Assembly (NCBI GenBank): GCA_030407005.1
Contig: JAUDYN010000005.1
Coordinates: forward strand, 2,666,001 to 2,730,000
Length of the DNA stretch: 64,000 nucleotides
Origin: Desarmillaria ectypa
Lineage: Eukaryota > Basidiomycota > Agaricomycetes > Agaricales > Physalacriaceae
Direction of reading: 5' to 3'
The position numbers and the translations under genes were made by a program. Below are positions 24,361 through 36,573 of this stretch, in pieces. The first letter of the stretch is position 1; every line of letters begins with the position of its first letter. Under the pieces are notes generated by a model. The model was not told where the DNA came from and made no database searches. It worked only from the letters and a program-made list of their open reading frames with translations.

Positions 24361-25914
24361 TAAGAAAAGTTCTAGGGGAGAGTAGGGGGAGAAAGACACC
24401 CACCGCTGGCTCCATGGCGACAGGAAAGAGGTCCTAATCCTCGATCTTGACCTGACAGACGTACCCTCCCATCAATGTACGTGCTGCTGTGGGGCGCATG
24501 CGTGTAAATACTAGCATTTTCCAGACAGCAGACGGACATCTCTTTTTCGGTGAGTGGAGCTCCTCTTGCGTAAGGTTCTACACGAGTTCGAGGATCATGG
24601 TGCACCATTCGTTGCGCTCGCTGACTAGTTCAAGAGGTGCGCAGCCGGAGGAGGCAATGATTTGGAGGATCTGAATCATGGCCAGAGTTGACTGTTCCTA
24701 GTTTAGATGCACGTGTACCTTCTTGAGACCATCGGATTCGGGAGGAGGAGGCCGGGTAGTCTTTAGTCAACCTTCAAAGTTGGGATAAAGACACGCAACG
24801 GCATGTTGTTGCAGCATTTCAGCACCAACTATACATTCCCAGTGTCTGATTACGTCTTTCTCTGCTAGAATAGCCAGTAGTTGTATCTAGAGAGAGGTAT
24901 CAATGAACATAGTCATATGATGTTGCTATACGAGCACCTGTAACTAGTTAATCTCATCGTCGCGTCGCGACTTCAGAGCCTCAATAAGACCTTTCAAGTA
25001 AGCCTTCTAGGACACCAATGTGATCCTGGGCAAGTCTCGGTGCAACCGTGATGTAGACCTGAAATTCTGCGGGCCCGACGGCAATGACAGTGGGAGGGTT
25101 GGAAGGGTCATAACCCTAATGAGATTAGGTATAAAATCATCCTGATTACGATGGTCGATCCGACAATCATTGCATCATCGAAAAACTTGACTTGAAACTA
25201 CTCATCGTCATCGTTCGAAGGCCACCCCCTCGTTGCGTCACGGTCTGCCAGTCTGTCCGACCGGCTAACCATAAACCTGTACATGATCTCACCATTATCG
25301 GTCGTCGGCTCATTACAGCACCTTCAGTAGACAGTTCCTATTGCCGCTCGGATGGTCAACATCTCTCTGCGATTCAGTACCAGACATCAAACGACCTACC
25401 ATTATTAGCTCCTCCGCTTCCTCTCAAAGCACTTTCTCATGTGAATTAGCTACAAATAAAATTTCTGGAAAACAGAAACTCACGATAGTGCTGCTTTCCT
25501 GCCGCAGAAAGTTCTGTGTCCGCACATGCTTCATTCGGATGGAGCTGTCCGATACTTAGCTCTGGTATATTCGTATGATGATATATCCAATAGAGAGGCA
25601 GAGTCTGATGGTGTACACGGCAACGAATGCGAATACAAGCTCACCGAAAGTCTATGTTCAACGAATAGACCATAGCCTTCCGAGCCACCATCTCCCTCCA
25701 ACCACCCACTTTGACTCGGAGTGCAGGCTAGGAATAGAAGTGCGTCGGCAAGAGCGCCAAGAGAGAGAACCAGATCGTTAGTGGGGTCACGAGCTGACCC
25801 GACAAAGGGGAAATCTGTGGGCGAGCTTGCGCTTGACTCTGAAGGTGCAGTAAGCGCCGTGTCAGGGTTGTAAGGGTCTTGTTCATGGCAATTCTTTTTA
25901 CTGCCGTGATACCG

Positions 25915-26240
25915 CGGGATTGTTGACGCACACATAGTCCTTGCCGTGGGAGGTGCATTTCGAGCAAGGTTCCTCCAAATCGCATTTGACTTTCGCCTGG
26001 GCGCAGGCCTTCGGGAATATATCAGCACTGTATAAGGGGCTTAAAAAGAGAATGTTTCTGCCCGACAAGACATCTGGCGGGAACGACGAACGGTCCTGGC
26101 GATCCTAGAGTGCAGATCTTAGCACCACCGCCAGCTGAAGGGAACCGATAGGAACCTGCTGACTATTAATGGCTTTACATGTCTTTATATGTCTGTTCAG
26201 AACGTCGCTTCTGCTGAACTCAGCGAAACATGAGTAGAAT
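25915..26240 (-). pseudogene. Remnant of a C2H2 + Zn2Cys6 transcription factor
   Basis: Two adjacent minus-strand pieces look like the known fungal layout of a C2H2 finger followed by a Zn2Cys6 cluster. The first (26240-26173) reads CFAEFSRSDVLNRHIKTC, matching C-X3-F-X5-L-X2-H-X3-C, but the first zinc cysteine position is Phe (TTC instead of a Cys codon). The second (26011-25915) reads ACAQAKVKCDLEEPCSKC followed by a seven-residue spacer and C, matching most of a Gal4-type cluster but lacking its first Cys. The linker between them contains a stop and frame change. A downstream Ser/Pro-rich frame continues to about 25531. I see no intact fungal transcription-factor domain. Confidence 0.45.
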
Positions 26241-28672
26241 GTTCCATGAGATAGATGCAAAGTTTATGAATCATATGACTCGCAGTACATCTGTTAGCAC
26301 GCTCGCCGATGTCTGTCAATGAAATCAGAGTAAGCGTAACTGCCTGAAGAACGGTGGATACACGTACGTGTACGGAAATATCTTGAAAGGTGTGCAGACT
26401 GAGTGAATCTGGCTGGGCAGAAGTGAGCAATGGAAGGTTTTCGGTTGTAGAATAGAAGAAGCATTTCCGTCTTGACGTCTGGTGGAGCACAGATTCATGG
26501 GATGGGCAAGATGGCATTGTCAAGGAGTATATGTACGAACCTGGAAAAGCAGGCGTAATGTCAGGTTCGCAGTGTTGTGATGGGTGATAAGAAACAGAAG
26601 CACCGCTGGAACTTTGGGTGCCTCGTCCGCAGCATTGAAAAAGAAAAAGATATGACGTCAGGATTATTGTAGAGGAATGTTGTCGTGGGCTGAACTGGAG
26701 GTAATACCGACGTGTTTTATCTCATGATACCATTCGCGAGACCGTGTCCTGCTGACAACCGAATGTGTAAATGACTGTAAGCACATAGTTATCGAACCAT
26801 GAGTACTCACGCATTCAGTGCCGAGTTTGTTCTTCGTGTCCTCCTACTACATTCTGATAAGCATATCGAGGTAGGTATAACTCATGAGAATAGCGCTTGC
26901 AGGATGTAATCATGAGGGGATAACCCGTGACGCATGTTTTTAATTCTCGATTCAATAGCTGAGCCCACAGCGTCGGAAAGACAGCATCAATCTAGAACTA
27001 CTGCCAAGCACTACAGCCTACATGATTCTAAACCGCGAAGTGGTTTGAAGTCTGTAAATGTGTAAAATTTGAAGTCAACCAATAGAGTGATTTGTATGAC
27101 GAGTAAGCCACGTTTGATCATTTGGGATGCCGAAGAATTTCAGTTATAGGGAAGGGTACTTCTGGATGTGTGCAATGGGTTTATGTGCTTTCTGTCAACC
27201 CTAGAAGACACGTACTCAAATGCGCTACAGACCCCGACGGTGAAGGCTCGGACTATGCTTGACAAAGAAATCAGAGAAAAAGCAGCGAAAGACAGTACCA
27301 CAGTTACCAGCGAATTTTATTCGGTTACCTCAAAGTCAAAGTCAAAGTGATTTGAGATGTCGTTGGCAGTCGAATGGTTGTGCTGTGACTGGTGGGCAGT
27401 GAAAAGCACGTGTAAGTTAGCCATCAGGACCAGCGCTGTTCAGTCGCAGTTAGGGAGGATAACGAGCTACAGTACACGCTGGTTCTTACTTGCGCGCCGC
27501 AGATCAACGTTCTACTATTATGTCGGGGGCTTCAACTCGCAGCAGCTGATCCACAAGCGATGGTTTGGGTCACGACGAAAAATGATTGGGGCAAGGTGGA
27601 GGTATGGAAAACAGGCCTGAGGTCAAGAAAGAGCTTCCAAAGGATGTGATTTGGTGGTGCTGGACGTTATTGGTGTAATCAAGATGTATATACCTCATTC
27701 GACTTCTACATCAAGGCCTCGAGACGCATTTTCGACTCGATCTTGGCAATTAATGGGAAGAAACAGGTTATCTCATCCAGGTTTGATTCTGGATGTCAGT
27801 AGTCGCGTGGTGGTTCTGGTAGTCGCGTAAAATGTCGTTCCGAGGGACCAGGACTGAAAGTTATCATCAATAAGAAGCATGTCAAACGTTTCACTGCGGT
27901 AATATTCGGGAAATAATCATCATAATATAACAATAGAAGTACAATCATTTGGAAGGTCGATTTTGATGCTGCGGTCCTTGGGGAAATTTCAACGCGGCCA
28001 CCTTTCACTGAGGTGAGGTTAATGTACAAGATGCCTCCGCAAGCATGGGGATGGTTAGATCTGTCTGTTGTAAAATGCATAGAATGCTGCCACTGATAAG
28101 ACCTTTTCTTCTTCTAATTTTTTTTTTTCTGTTTAAAATTATATAAGTCATCAAATGGAAAACTTCTTATGTCTTTGAGGGCATTTTTGACAATCCAGGA
28201 TGCCTGGGCCGACAACTTGGATGCGAACTCTTGGCCGCCGACATGTTGTATGCACTGTGTGCTGAAAAGCATGAAGATTCTAATAAAGACAACTTCACCC
28301 CTTTATAGGATGAAGTACTTTGTGGAAATCCAACCAGGGCAATTGCTGGAAGGATGAAGATGAAGAAAAACGACAGGGTTGGCTCCTACGCCACTGACAC
28401 TGCCGGTCTCTTCACGCAAGCTGGTGACTACATACCTTCAGTATAGTCAATATTCCGGAGACGGCAGAAGTACGCTTACCATGGTAAATAGACTTACGAA
28501 CGTTCGAAGAAGGTTAGTAATAAGTTATATATTTTCTATTTTTAAATTTTTCGTTTTCCTCAATGTCACATGATCCGATTTTGTAACCGAATCGGAATGT
28601 CTTAGGTTGCAACGCCCATTGCCCTACTACGCCTGGCCCTCCAGCACCGTTTTACTACACCAAATCTTTATT

Positions 28673-29660
28673 ATGGACGTGCAAGTATCGGATACGGTGC
28701 TCCCAGAACGCTCTTCGGAAGTCTGGTTCGCTGATGGCAACATCATCATCCAAACGGAATCAACTCAGTTTCGTGTCTACCGCGGAATCCTCGCTGCAAA
28801 CTCTCCAGTGCTAAGCGACATGCTCTCTTTATCCCAACCAGATGAAAACGACATGGTCGGTGACTGCCCCGTTGTCCATTTTCACGATTTTCCGAAGGAT
28901 ATGGTTCATTTTTTGAAAGCCTTGCATTTTCCTCGGTGCGGCTGCTGTCTGTTATATTTCAGTCGCCGGCTAATATTTTTTGTTGGGTAGCTACTTTCAG
29001 CCTTTAGAAACCACTACTTCGTATTTCTTGCCAAGGCGCAAATACGAAGTCGAGCACCTCTTCGAGCCTGCTTTCAAACACTTGTCAACTCTTTTCCCTT
29101 CGACACTCTCTGGCTGGATTTCTAGAACGTATGAAGGCATAGAAAACTTCAATGGACTTCCTCTGGCTGTGTACCAGCTAGCCAAAGAGACTCAGTGCCT
29201 CACTCTTCTTCCTGCATCCATGTATACTATGATCATCACCATGAAGGTCGGGCGGGTTCTCAATGGCGTCACACTCCCCGACGGATCCCGCGTTGAAATT
29301 TCTCAAACTGACAAAATCCTGTGGTGTCAAATGCGTAGCCATTTTCTCACTCTCCAACGCACGAAGATTCTCCGTTTCCTGTTTGAAGATATCCCAGGGT
29401 GCCAGTCTCAGTGTTTGTGCAATAACCACAAGTACGGCATTATACGCGATCTTTCGAAGGTGACACGCGCCTTCGATTTTCCCGGTTCCGGATTGTTCGA
29501 TCTACCTCTCGTCTGGGAAAGAGTCAAGGCTGGGCTCTGCATGTCTTGTGGTGATGCGGCTTTTAAACAGTGGACCACGGCGCGAGAGAAAATGTGGGAG
29601 AACTTGCCGGTGATGCTCAAGCTATCCAGTTGGCAGGACCTTCATAAGTCTAGTGCATAG
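28673..29660 (+). CDS. BTB/POZ domain protein
   Basis: Two exons (28673-28935 and 28991-29660) give 310 residues. The BTB fold covers about residues 15-95: VWFADGNIIIQTESTQFRVY, RGILAANSPVLSDML, CPVVHFHDFPKDM and the KALHFPR end. This is the standard Agaricomycete BTB type, a dimerisation module often used as a Cullin-3 adaptor. The C-terminal half is shared with the gene at 42332-43352: PLAVYQLAKET, a VTLPDGSRVE strand, then CQSQCLCN and GLCMSCGDAAFKQW, cysteines that could bind metal. Compared with its paralogue it lacks about five residues just after the intron (ETTTSYFLPRRKYEV), possibly a small deletion. Start ATG 28673 is chosen because the longer frame opens with TTG. Confidence 0.82.
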
Positions 29661-32255
29661 GTACCGTATTCTCTACCGCTCGCACTTTGAATACTGATTT
29701 TTTTCTAGTGAATAATCGCGGACTATGTAATAATGTACCATCATAATCAAGTCTTGTCTCTGTGCATTTGACGTATCTGCCATATCATGGCATAGACTGA
29801 GGTCGACTGCTGAAAGGACAGGCTTTACAGAACTTCGGATCAGTGGAAGTCAGCGTTTCCTGGGGTAATCCTTACCATTTCGCGAGGCCTTCGGCAAAAT
29901 TATCGAAGCTTTGGCAAATCCGGGTCAGTGATCTGAGCAGGTAAGAACTGCCTACCTGGAAAACCCTCACAAGGATTTCATGTCTCCGAATCAGCGTTCA
30001 TCACGCCACCCATACGTCTCGGAAGACCTCCGTTCCGAGATGGAGCAAAAGAATGATATTCCATTCCTAAAAGAGCACCTACGTCTCTGTCGGAAACTAT
30101 CCCAAGTAATTGCAGACCGACTAACTGATCACAAATGGATAGGTTCACCCAGTTGTTCGGTTCGAAATGTGCGCGTATGCTTGGGCAATTCCCGCTTCAT
30201 CGCCGGTGAGTCAAGAACTCGCTTACATACATGTGCTCGAAAGTCCATAGCGGCACATTTTCTGCATGTATCTAGCGGTGCGCTGTTAAATCGGAACTAG
30301 GAATCGACTGGAGTATGGACGCTTATCCCGTTCAGCTGGTACTGGTCCAAGTGTATTTGGGCCTAAGCTCAGTTTTGGGGAAGGCATTGCCCTTTCGCAA
30401 TACAAGACCGCGGTACAGAAGCAGAGCAGAATGGGAGAAAAGTATATCTGGCGAAGGGTCACCACTAGGTCCGTCACGTCTAATCAATGCAAGTGAACCT
30501 CAGTTACGTCACATGGCTTCGGGATTTCTGTAAGTTTTCCTTCGTCTTTGGTTCATTGAAAATTCTTTGCTGATACTACTACTTATAGTCCACTCAGCAT
30601 ATTGAAAGATTTGTAATTGCCAGCGATGTGATGTTCTGTAACGGCATTTTACAGCATGTGCGCACCTTCAAACTGGCGATGATACAAAATCTACGGATAA
30701 CATGAAATCTAGGCTTGAGCACAATTCCATCAGTTTTTCTTCAATTGGTCCCGTGTAGGCCTTTCATAGCTACATATGCCTAGGCCGTTGTGTACATGCT
30801 GCCGGGCATACTTTTACGAAACCAAGACAGTGGTCAACCTCGTGAACTTTCGCGTAGGTGGCGCTATTGCGCGCTACGGTCCCAGTACAGGTGTATGTTT
30901 TTCCTTATTGCTTGTTTTCTGTCTCTGTTTATTGGTCTATTTTTTATAGAGTGGCATCTTGCATTTACACCGGCAGAGGGTGCCTAGTCTCGTCATTTCT
31001 TGCTCCCGCCCCTCGACACGTGTATGTTCAAGAGCTTTCTCTCCTACAGACGTGGGTATGGCCGTTTGCGCTTTCTGTTTTTAGATGCATTGAAACAATC
31101 GTTCCCGTCCTGAAGGTATCGGAGAGATACTCTTCTGCGTATGATTGATCATCTCTCAGGATCGAACGACGTCGCGGGATTCAAGCCCCAACAATAAATC
31201 CGGCGGCGTATCAGTTTTCCCGTTTCATGTTAGACCACTTATATCAGGCCCGGGTGGCGGAGGATTTTGTGCCTCCCAGGTGCCTCGCCGTCAAGCTGGA
31301 GATCTTGATGCGTCCTGCTTGTTCTAGGACGTGACGGCCGCGTCCTCAAGCCATCCCCCGAAAGCCATCCAGGTGGTAACAACAGTTGTATCTTGGGCAG
31401 TTACAAATGGTTACTGAAATTTCATTGACGACGTCGATCACATTGATATCAATATAGCGGTAACGTTCCTTCGGGTTTGCCTCGGTGACCGTTTTCTTCA
31501 ACTGAACTCGAGTTTTCTTGGGTGGTTGCGTTATAGGAAGTCGAAAGGATCTTTCCACGCTCCAATCTTGCTCCAACGCGCTCCAAAACGACGTGGAATT
31601 GTTATCTATATAAGGGGTACGGAACAAGGGGCAACAGGGAACGGTGACTGTCATGCCCCTCTTCTGCTGTCTATGGCAGAAGGATTGTCGCTGATACCGG
31701 TCCGTAGAGTCCCCATTTGTGTATTGCTAGGCTCGGGTCTGCAAAGCAATAGTATTCATATAGCCTGTCTAATTATCATTATTGTTGCACCGCTATGTAG
31801 CCGCCAGTCTTCTCGTTATCTGCATCGTATTCGAAACAGAAAATGTGAAGCGAGGAACATTACGGAACCGGAAATAAGAAGCGAGCATTGAATATTTCAC
31901 CACCACCCCTGAGGCCTGAGCACCCACTTTTCTCCTCTCCTTCCACCTTCACTGTCTCCAAATAGCTGGGACGCCTTCTATCCATCTTTCCTGTCCTTTG
32001 GTCGCTGCAGGGCTAACCAGAAACTCATTATCTTTACGGTCATTGTCATTAAAGCCTTTGGCAGCTGTTAGAAGCACTTCTTGGATCCTCGTTCGCTATT
32101 TTTTCATTAGGTGAGTTTTACATCCTGCAGTCCTTAAACAAGGAACTGATATTACCGGTAGCTTCTTTTAATTTTAAGAACCGACTTTTTCTTCCACTGC
32201 ATGCACCTCGAGGCTTTCAAAGAACTCCAATACCCATCCTCGTTTCGATTCTGCA
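29661..32255. other. Gene-poor region with an unresolved coding-like segment
   Basis: Apart from the fragment entry below (29830-31330), I see no gene. A 102-codon ATG frame on the minus strand (31346-31654) has a protein-like composition but no recognised domain and no clear extension. The last few hundred bases should hold the promoter of the next gene. Confidence 0.4.
29830..31330 (+). pseudogene. Coding-like fragments of an unrecognised protein
   Basis: Several short blocks read like real protein in plus frames but cannot be joined by splice sites without breaking frame. They include WGNPYHFARPSAKLSKLWQI (about 29860), HPYVSEDLRSEMEQKNDIPF and LCRKLSQVIADRLTDHKWIG (30005-30145), YPVQLVLVQVYLGLSSVLGK (about 30320-30380), YETKTVVNLVNFRVGGAIAR (about 30815-30875) and NPAAYQFSRFMLDHLYQARV (31195-31255). 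I do not recognise the family. The pattern suggests a decayed single-copy gene, though an intact gene with unusual splicing is not excluded. Confidence 0.3.
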
Positions 32256-34260
32256 ATGCTCATTAGGCTCCTACCAGCAGCTTCGCATCCTACCGTGCTC
32301 TTTGCTATCACATTTCAGAATCTTCCTGATGATTTATTCAATCCCCACGCTTGGACGACGCATCTCAGTAATTTGAGCATCGATGGCCTTGATGCTCCTG
32401 AACTTGTTCATTGTCTTGACAAAGCGGCATTCATTCCGAGTATCCTTAAAGAAGTTACTTTTGATGTACCCATGCTAACGATTTCGTGTCGTTTTGTGGA
32501 CGGGTCGACCGAGGAATGGCCTCTTAGGCCTGCTGGGTGTCTACAAGCTCTCGACAGCGTCTTGGACGATGTAAATCAGTCGGCAGCTATGACTGAAAGG
32601 GAGAAGGAGCGAGAGAAGGTCAAGGGGAAGGAGCGCAAGGATGGACAGCAGTCGCTAAATTCCCCACCGACAACTGTTAAAGCCACACGACATAAGAAAC
32701 AGCGTTCCCTGCTTATGTCTTTAGTTGCGTAAGTCAACCTTTTTTTAAATCTATTACATTTTTGTAACAAGTATCATGTCTAGGACTATCGTGCAGCTAC
32801 CTTCACCGTTGGCTTCCCACACTCATTCTACGTCTGCACCCATCACCCGAGTATCATCTCCGGTCCCATCCAAGCCTTCACCAGAGCAAGGAATCGAATC
32901 GTCAGCCTTTACGCTCACTCCAAAAGCTCTGCGTCGCCGCGCTCGCTCTACCCTGGTTGACACTTTTCGCATGTACGTCGTGGGCGAGCTCAACCGGCAT
33001 CTTCCTTCGGGCGGATATTATCCATGGATCGTAAGAAGCATGCTTCGTAGAGCTTCTGACACTATGGCAGATCTTCTCCAGCAAGCTGTAGAGATCAACA
33101 ATGCATTCGTGATTAGCCCCTTCGAGGACAAGGGATATTTCCCTCCACCGTCTTTGGTTCCTTCCTCGTTTTCTTCTATTGAGGACGACGAGGGCGACAC
33201 TGATACGGACGGGAGTTCTGTTCATACCCCTTCCACTGCTTATTTTAGTCTCCGAAGCATGCATCCTCGCCGTTCGCATGCACCGGAAACTCCGACCGAC
33301 TATACGACTGTGCCTCGCCATCTGCAAGGACTCTCATCTGACGAATTGTTGGAGTATCAGAGCCTATCGTCGCATTGCGTCCGACTAAGACAGCTTCTCA
33401 TCTTACAAGAAGCAAAGGAGGAACATCACGCAAATGAGGTTCGACAGCGCGACACTATTTTGGAAATTCGGAGCCGGAGGCGAGCATGGCAGAACAAAGC
33501 CTTGGTAGCTCGTGTTGGAGATATGAACGTCGGCTTGGCGACTCCCTACACAAGCTCACGATTGGCTCAGGTGTCTTGGTCCGGCGAGGATTATGAATAT
33601 ATGTCACCGTCTTATAACAGTACTGCGGAAGAAGAATATATGGAGGAGTATGACGAGTACGACGAGAAGCTGGGGTTGGGATTGAAGAGGACGAAGGGAA
33701 GAAGTGACGCCAAACTTTTCCCTGTCAGCGAGGAAGACGAAGAAGGGCAATTTGATGCGCAGGAATACGAGCTCGAACTTGGTCTAGACGGTCTGGACGA
33801 CGTCGACGCAGCGTTGAGGGCCTGGAAGATCGAGGATGAAGACGATTATGAGGAGGGCACCGTGAATTATGCTGGAATCGGCAAGCCGTCCATTCACCCC
33901 AAAATACGGACCAACAGCATGCATGTGAATCGACTAGGGGCAAGGCCGAATGTCAACGTCGAATCTCTTCCTCGTCATTCTTCGACGCTTAGTGCGACTT
34001 CCCTACTTTGCCAGCCATTAAGGGTAGAGCGTCTACCCAGCTACTCCAAGGTGGATGTCGCCGATCTGGAGTTTGGAGGATACAAGCGGTTTCTGGGAGA
34101 CGAGTTTATATTATCTACTACGGATGTCCCTCTTAGGGTGCGGGTCCAGGAGCAGGATATTTTGTCAAAGCGGCGAAACCCATCTGTTTTTAAGATGGAT
34201 GCAAATCTGGGGAGGGAATGGCTCTCTCCTCAGTTCGCAGACGAAGGAATTGTATCTTAA
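32256..34260 (+). CDS. Conserved-looking protein of unknown function, acidic C-terminal half
   Basis: Two exons (32256-32728, 32784-34260) give 649 residues starting at ATG 32256. I recognise no catalytic family. Residues 1-110 form an ordered-looking domain (LPDDLFNPHAWTTHLSNLSI; LKEVTFDVPMLTISCRFVDG). A Lys/Glu-rich linker with a basic KATRHKKQR patch (about residues 145-153) follows and could be a nuclear signal. The second exon has another ordered block (LRRRARSTLVDTFRMYVVGE; YYPWIVRSMLRRASDTMADL) and a QSLSSHCVRLRQLLILQEA helix. Acidic stretches rich in Glu/Asp (around residues 300-390) come next, with an ordered tail. The long open frame and clean intron make it a confident gene; its role is unknown. 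Confidence 0.8.
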
Positions 34261-34931
34261 GATACGCGCGCCTCTTAATCGGACCCCGGCGGTCCTTCGC
34301 CATCACCGGCCCTGGCATTCTTGTTTTTATTTTGCTTTCGTCTCTGGCATTCCTGGGCAAAACCATCACCCGTTGTACTTTTACGATGCGCATTCACCAA
34401 GGGCTTCAAGCATCAAGCATCGATCTCAATCACGTATTAACTTCAGTATACATATTATTCTAATTTTCTTTCGCATACATATCACAAATTTTCTTCTTTT
34501 ATCCACTACTCATAATACCCCCGCAATCACCACAGACTTCCAGTTCTTCATGTAACATCTATTAGCATACCATTTCTCCTTGCATTGCTGTGTTTCTTCT
34601 GCTGCTCTTGAGCTTTGCTTTCCATGCATCAAGCTTATAATGTTCTGCGATCTCCATGATTCGCCTTACGACCTCTTTAGTATTTACCGGTAATTAACGT
34701 TCATTCCGTTCCCGTAGTTCCCAATCAATCAAGATCTTTGGCATTTTTAGGTTGTGGCGTTGTGCGACGCGTCTGACTTTCAAGTTGGAACGCGTTAATG
34801 GACATGTGATCTCTGTCGCAATCGGATAAGACGGAGAAGACGGATAATCATTCAATTTTCATTCTCCTTCCATCACCACCAAGCGCCACTGGTGAAATTT
34901 TCATTCTGGCTTGAGAAAAGCAAGCAGGAGC
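34261..34931. other. Intergenic
   Basis: About 670 nt of AT-rich sequence between two plus-strand genes. No gene or distinctive motif is seen. Confidence 0.4.
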
Positions 34932-36307
34932 ATGGAAGTCGGCCTGGGAGCGTGCATCCCCCCAGAGCTGTTTCCAGAAATTATCCGACATGTTGAGGAA
35001 AGGGAGGATTTGGAGGCATGTTGCCTCGTCTGCCGCGCCTGGTGTCGATTCGCACAGCGATACATTTTCCGTACCCTCGACCTTTCCTACGAAGTCGAGT
35101 GCGCGATATGGAACGCGCAATTTGACGCGTTCCCTAGACTCGTGCCAATGGTGGAGGAACTCGTCCTGAATGGCAGCCAGGAGTATTTCTCCAGCAACGA
35201 TAACGACGAGGATGCTTCAGACCCTTGGTTCATGGAGGGCCCAGAAGCGACCCACCTCGTCTCTCGTTTGACAAACGTCCGGTACCTATCACTTTCTGAT
35301 TTCCAGGACTTTAGCTCCGACCTTTGTTGGCACCTCACCAGCTTCGCGTCGCGCGTCGAGGCCCTCAACCTCTCAGACGTGTATTTCTCGGAACCTGCGG
35401 ACCTCTGTGTGCTCCTCGCTCTCATGCCGAACCTTCATTGGTTTGCCCTCCATTGTGTGGGCGATTGGACGGATTATTATGAATCCGGAAAGTTTCTGCT
35501 CATGCAGGTCTGCGTGCCCAGAGCGGTTGAGTTGAGGACGCTCATGCTCTTTGATGCGTATGAACGCGTTGACCTCATCGTATGGCTTCTGGGCCGCTTT
35601 TTCGATTTGAGGGGATTGGAAACCCTGCGGATCTCTTGGGACGTACCGACAAACACTAATATTAAGGCGCATCCGACGAGGTATAGCCTGGTGGAGAAGC
35701 TCTTTATTGCATGTTTCATGGTCAGGCATATGTCGTTTTCGGTTTGCAGGACTAACCACGTTGATCGGTGTCTTGGTATGTCCATTGCGCCGTTCGATTT
35801 CTTGTGACCGTCTTATCCTGCTACTTAGATCATTTCATTAAGGCGAAGAGCTTTCGTTATTTCCAGTCGCTGGAGACGATTTCATTCTCGAGTGGGACAT
35901 CCACGGATGTTGACAGCTACCACTGTATTGATTTGAAGAATCTCGGTGTACCTGTGAAGATCCTGGAATGTCTTCCAGGGATTTCGGTCTATCAAATCAC
36001 ATTTCACTTGATGGTTGGCCCAAAAACGTCTGGAGATCTCGAACGCTCCACTCATCCCTTGCCGTGGGAGGAGCTGGACAACCTGTTATCTTCGCTCCGC
36101 TTTCCTGCTCTCCGACGGGTGATATTTTGCTTTTGCATTGATGATCTGAATTGGGAGGGTGATGAGCGGGAGGTATTCCCTACTAGGGATCATTTTGTGA
36201 ACATGGTTACGTGTTATCTTCCTCGATTGGCGGCGAGAGACTGTCTACGGTTCGATTATGCTAATGTGTGGGATAGGGACGGTCAGTTTGCTGTTGTCTT
36301 CTTCTGA
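34932..36307 (+). CDS. F-box-like protein (first of a tandem pair)
   Basis: Two exons (34932-35775, 35829-36307) encode about 440 residues. The N-terminus ACIPPELFPEIIRHVEERED followed by ACCLVCRAWCRFAQRYIF (residues 7-50) is the Agaricomycete F-box-like signature. The rest is made of leucine-rich strands (VEELVLNGS, VRYLSLSDF, VEALNLSDVYF, LETLRISW), consistent with a substrate-binding solenoid in an SCF ligase. ATG 34932 is used because the upstream extension begins with TTG. It is a close paralogue of the next gene. The C-terminal end differs from the paralogue after the LxRDCLR motif, so a further 3' intron is possible. Confidence 0.75.
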
Positions 36308-36573
36308 TACAGCATCTCAGATGATTCCGATTGTAGCATTGAAGGAGCAGTCGACATAATAACACCTGATTGTTCAGGTGACTCCATATAATACTGTATA
36401 TATTATAATCGGTCATACACGGGGTGGAAGGCAGGATGAATCTGAAGTACAAATTTCTTACTACAGCCGAGTTTATATAATTGAGATCATAATCCGAGTT
36501 TCATACTTCTTGAGAATAGTACGTATCAGGGCTATATGCCGGCGTCACGACAGCACGTGAGGATCAGTTAATT

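Larger units (their letters stand above)
23232..28672. other. Gene-poor region with decayed gene fragments
   Basis: After the HMG-box 3' end this 5.4-kb stretch contains no intact gene that I can support. The minus strand from 27.0 to 24.1 kb keeps scattered coding-like pieces, two of which carry cysteine motifs and are listed separately. A further piece at about 25080-24800 reads DPSNPPTVIAVGPAEFQVYI and, after stops, LLAILAEKDVIRHWEC. The section 26.9-28.6 kb shows nothing recognisable. Confidence 0.45.
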
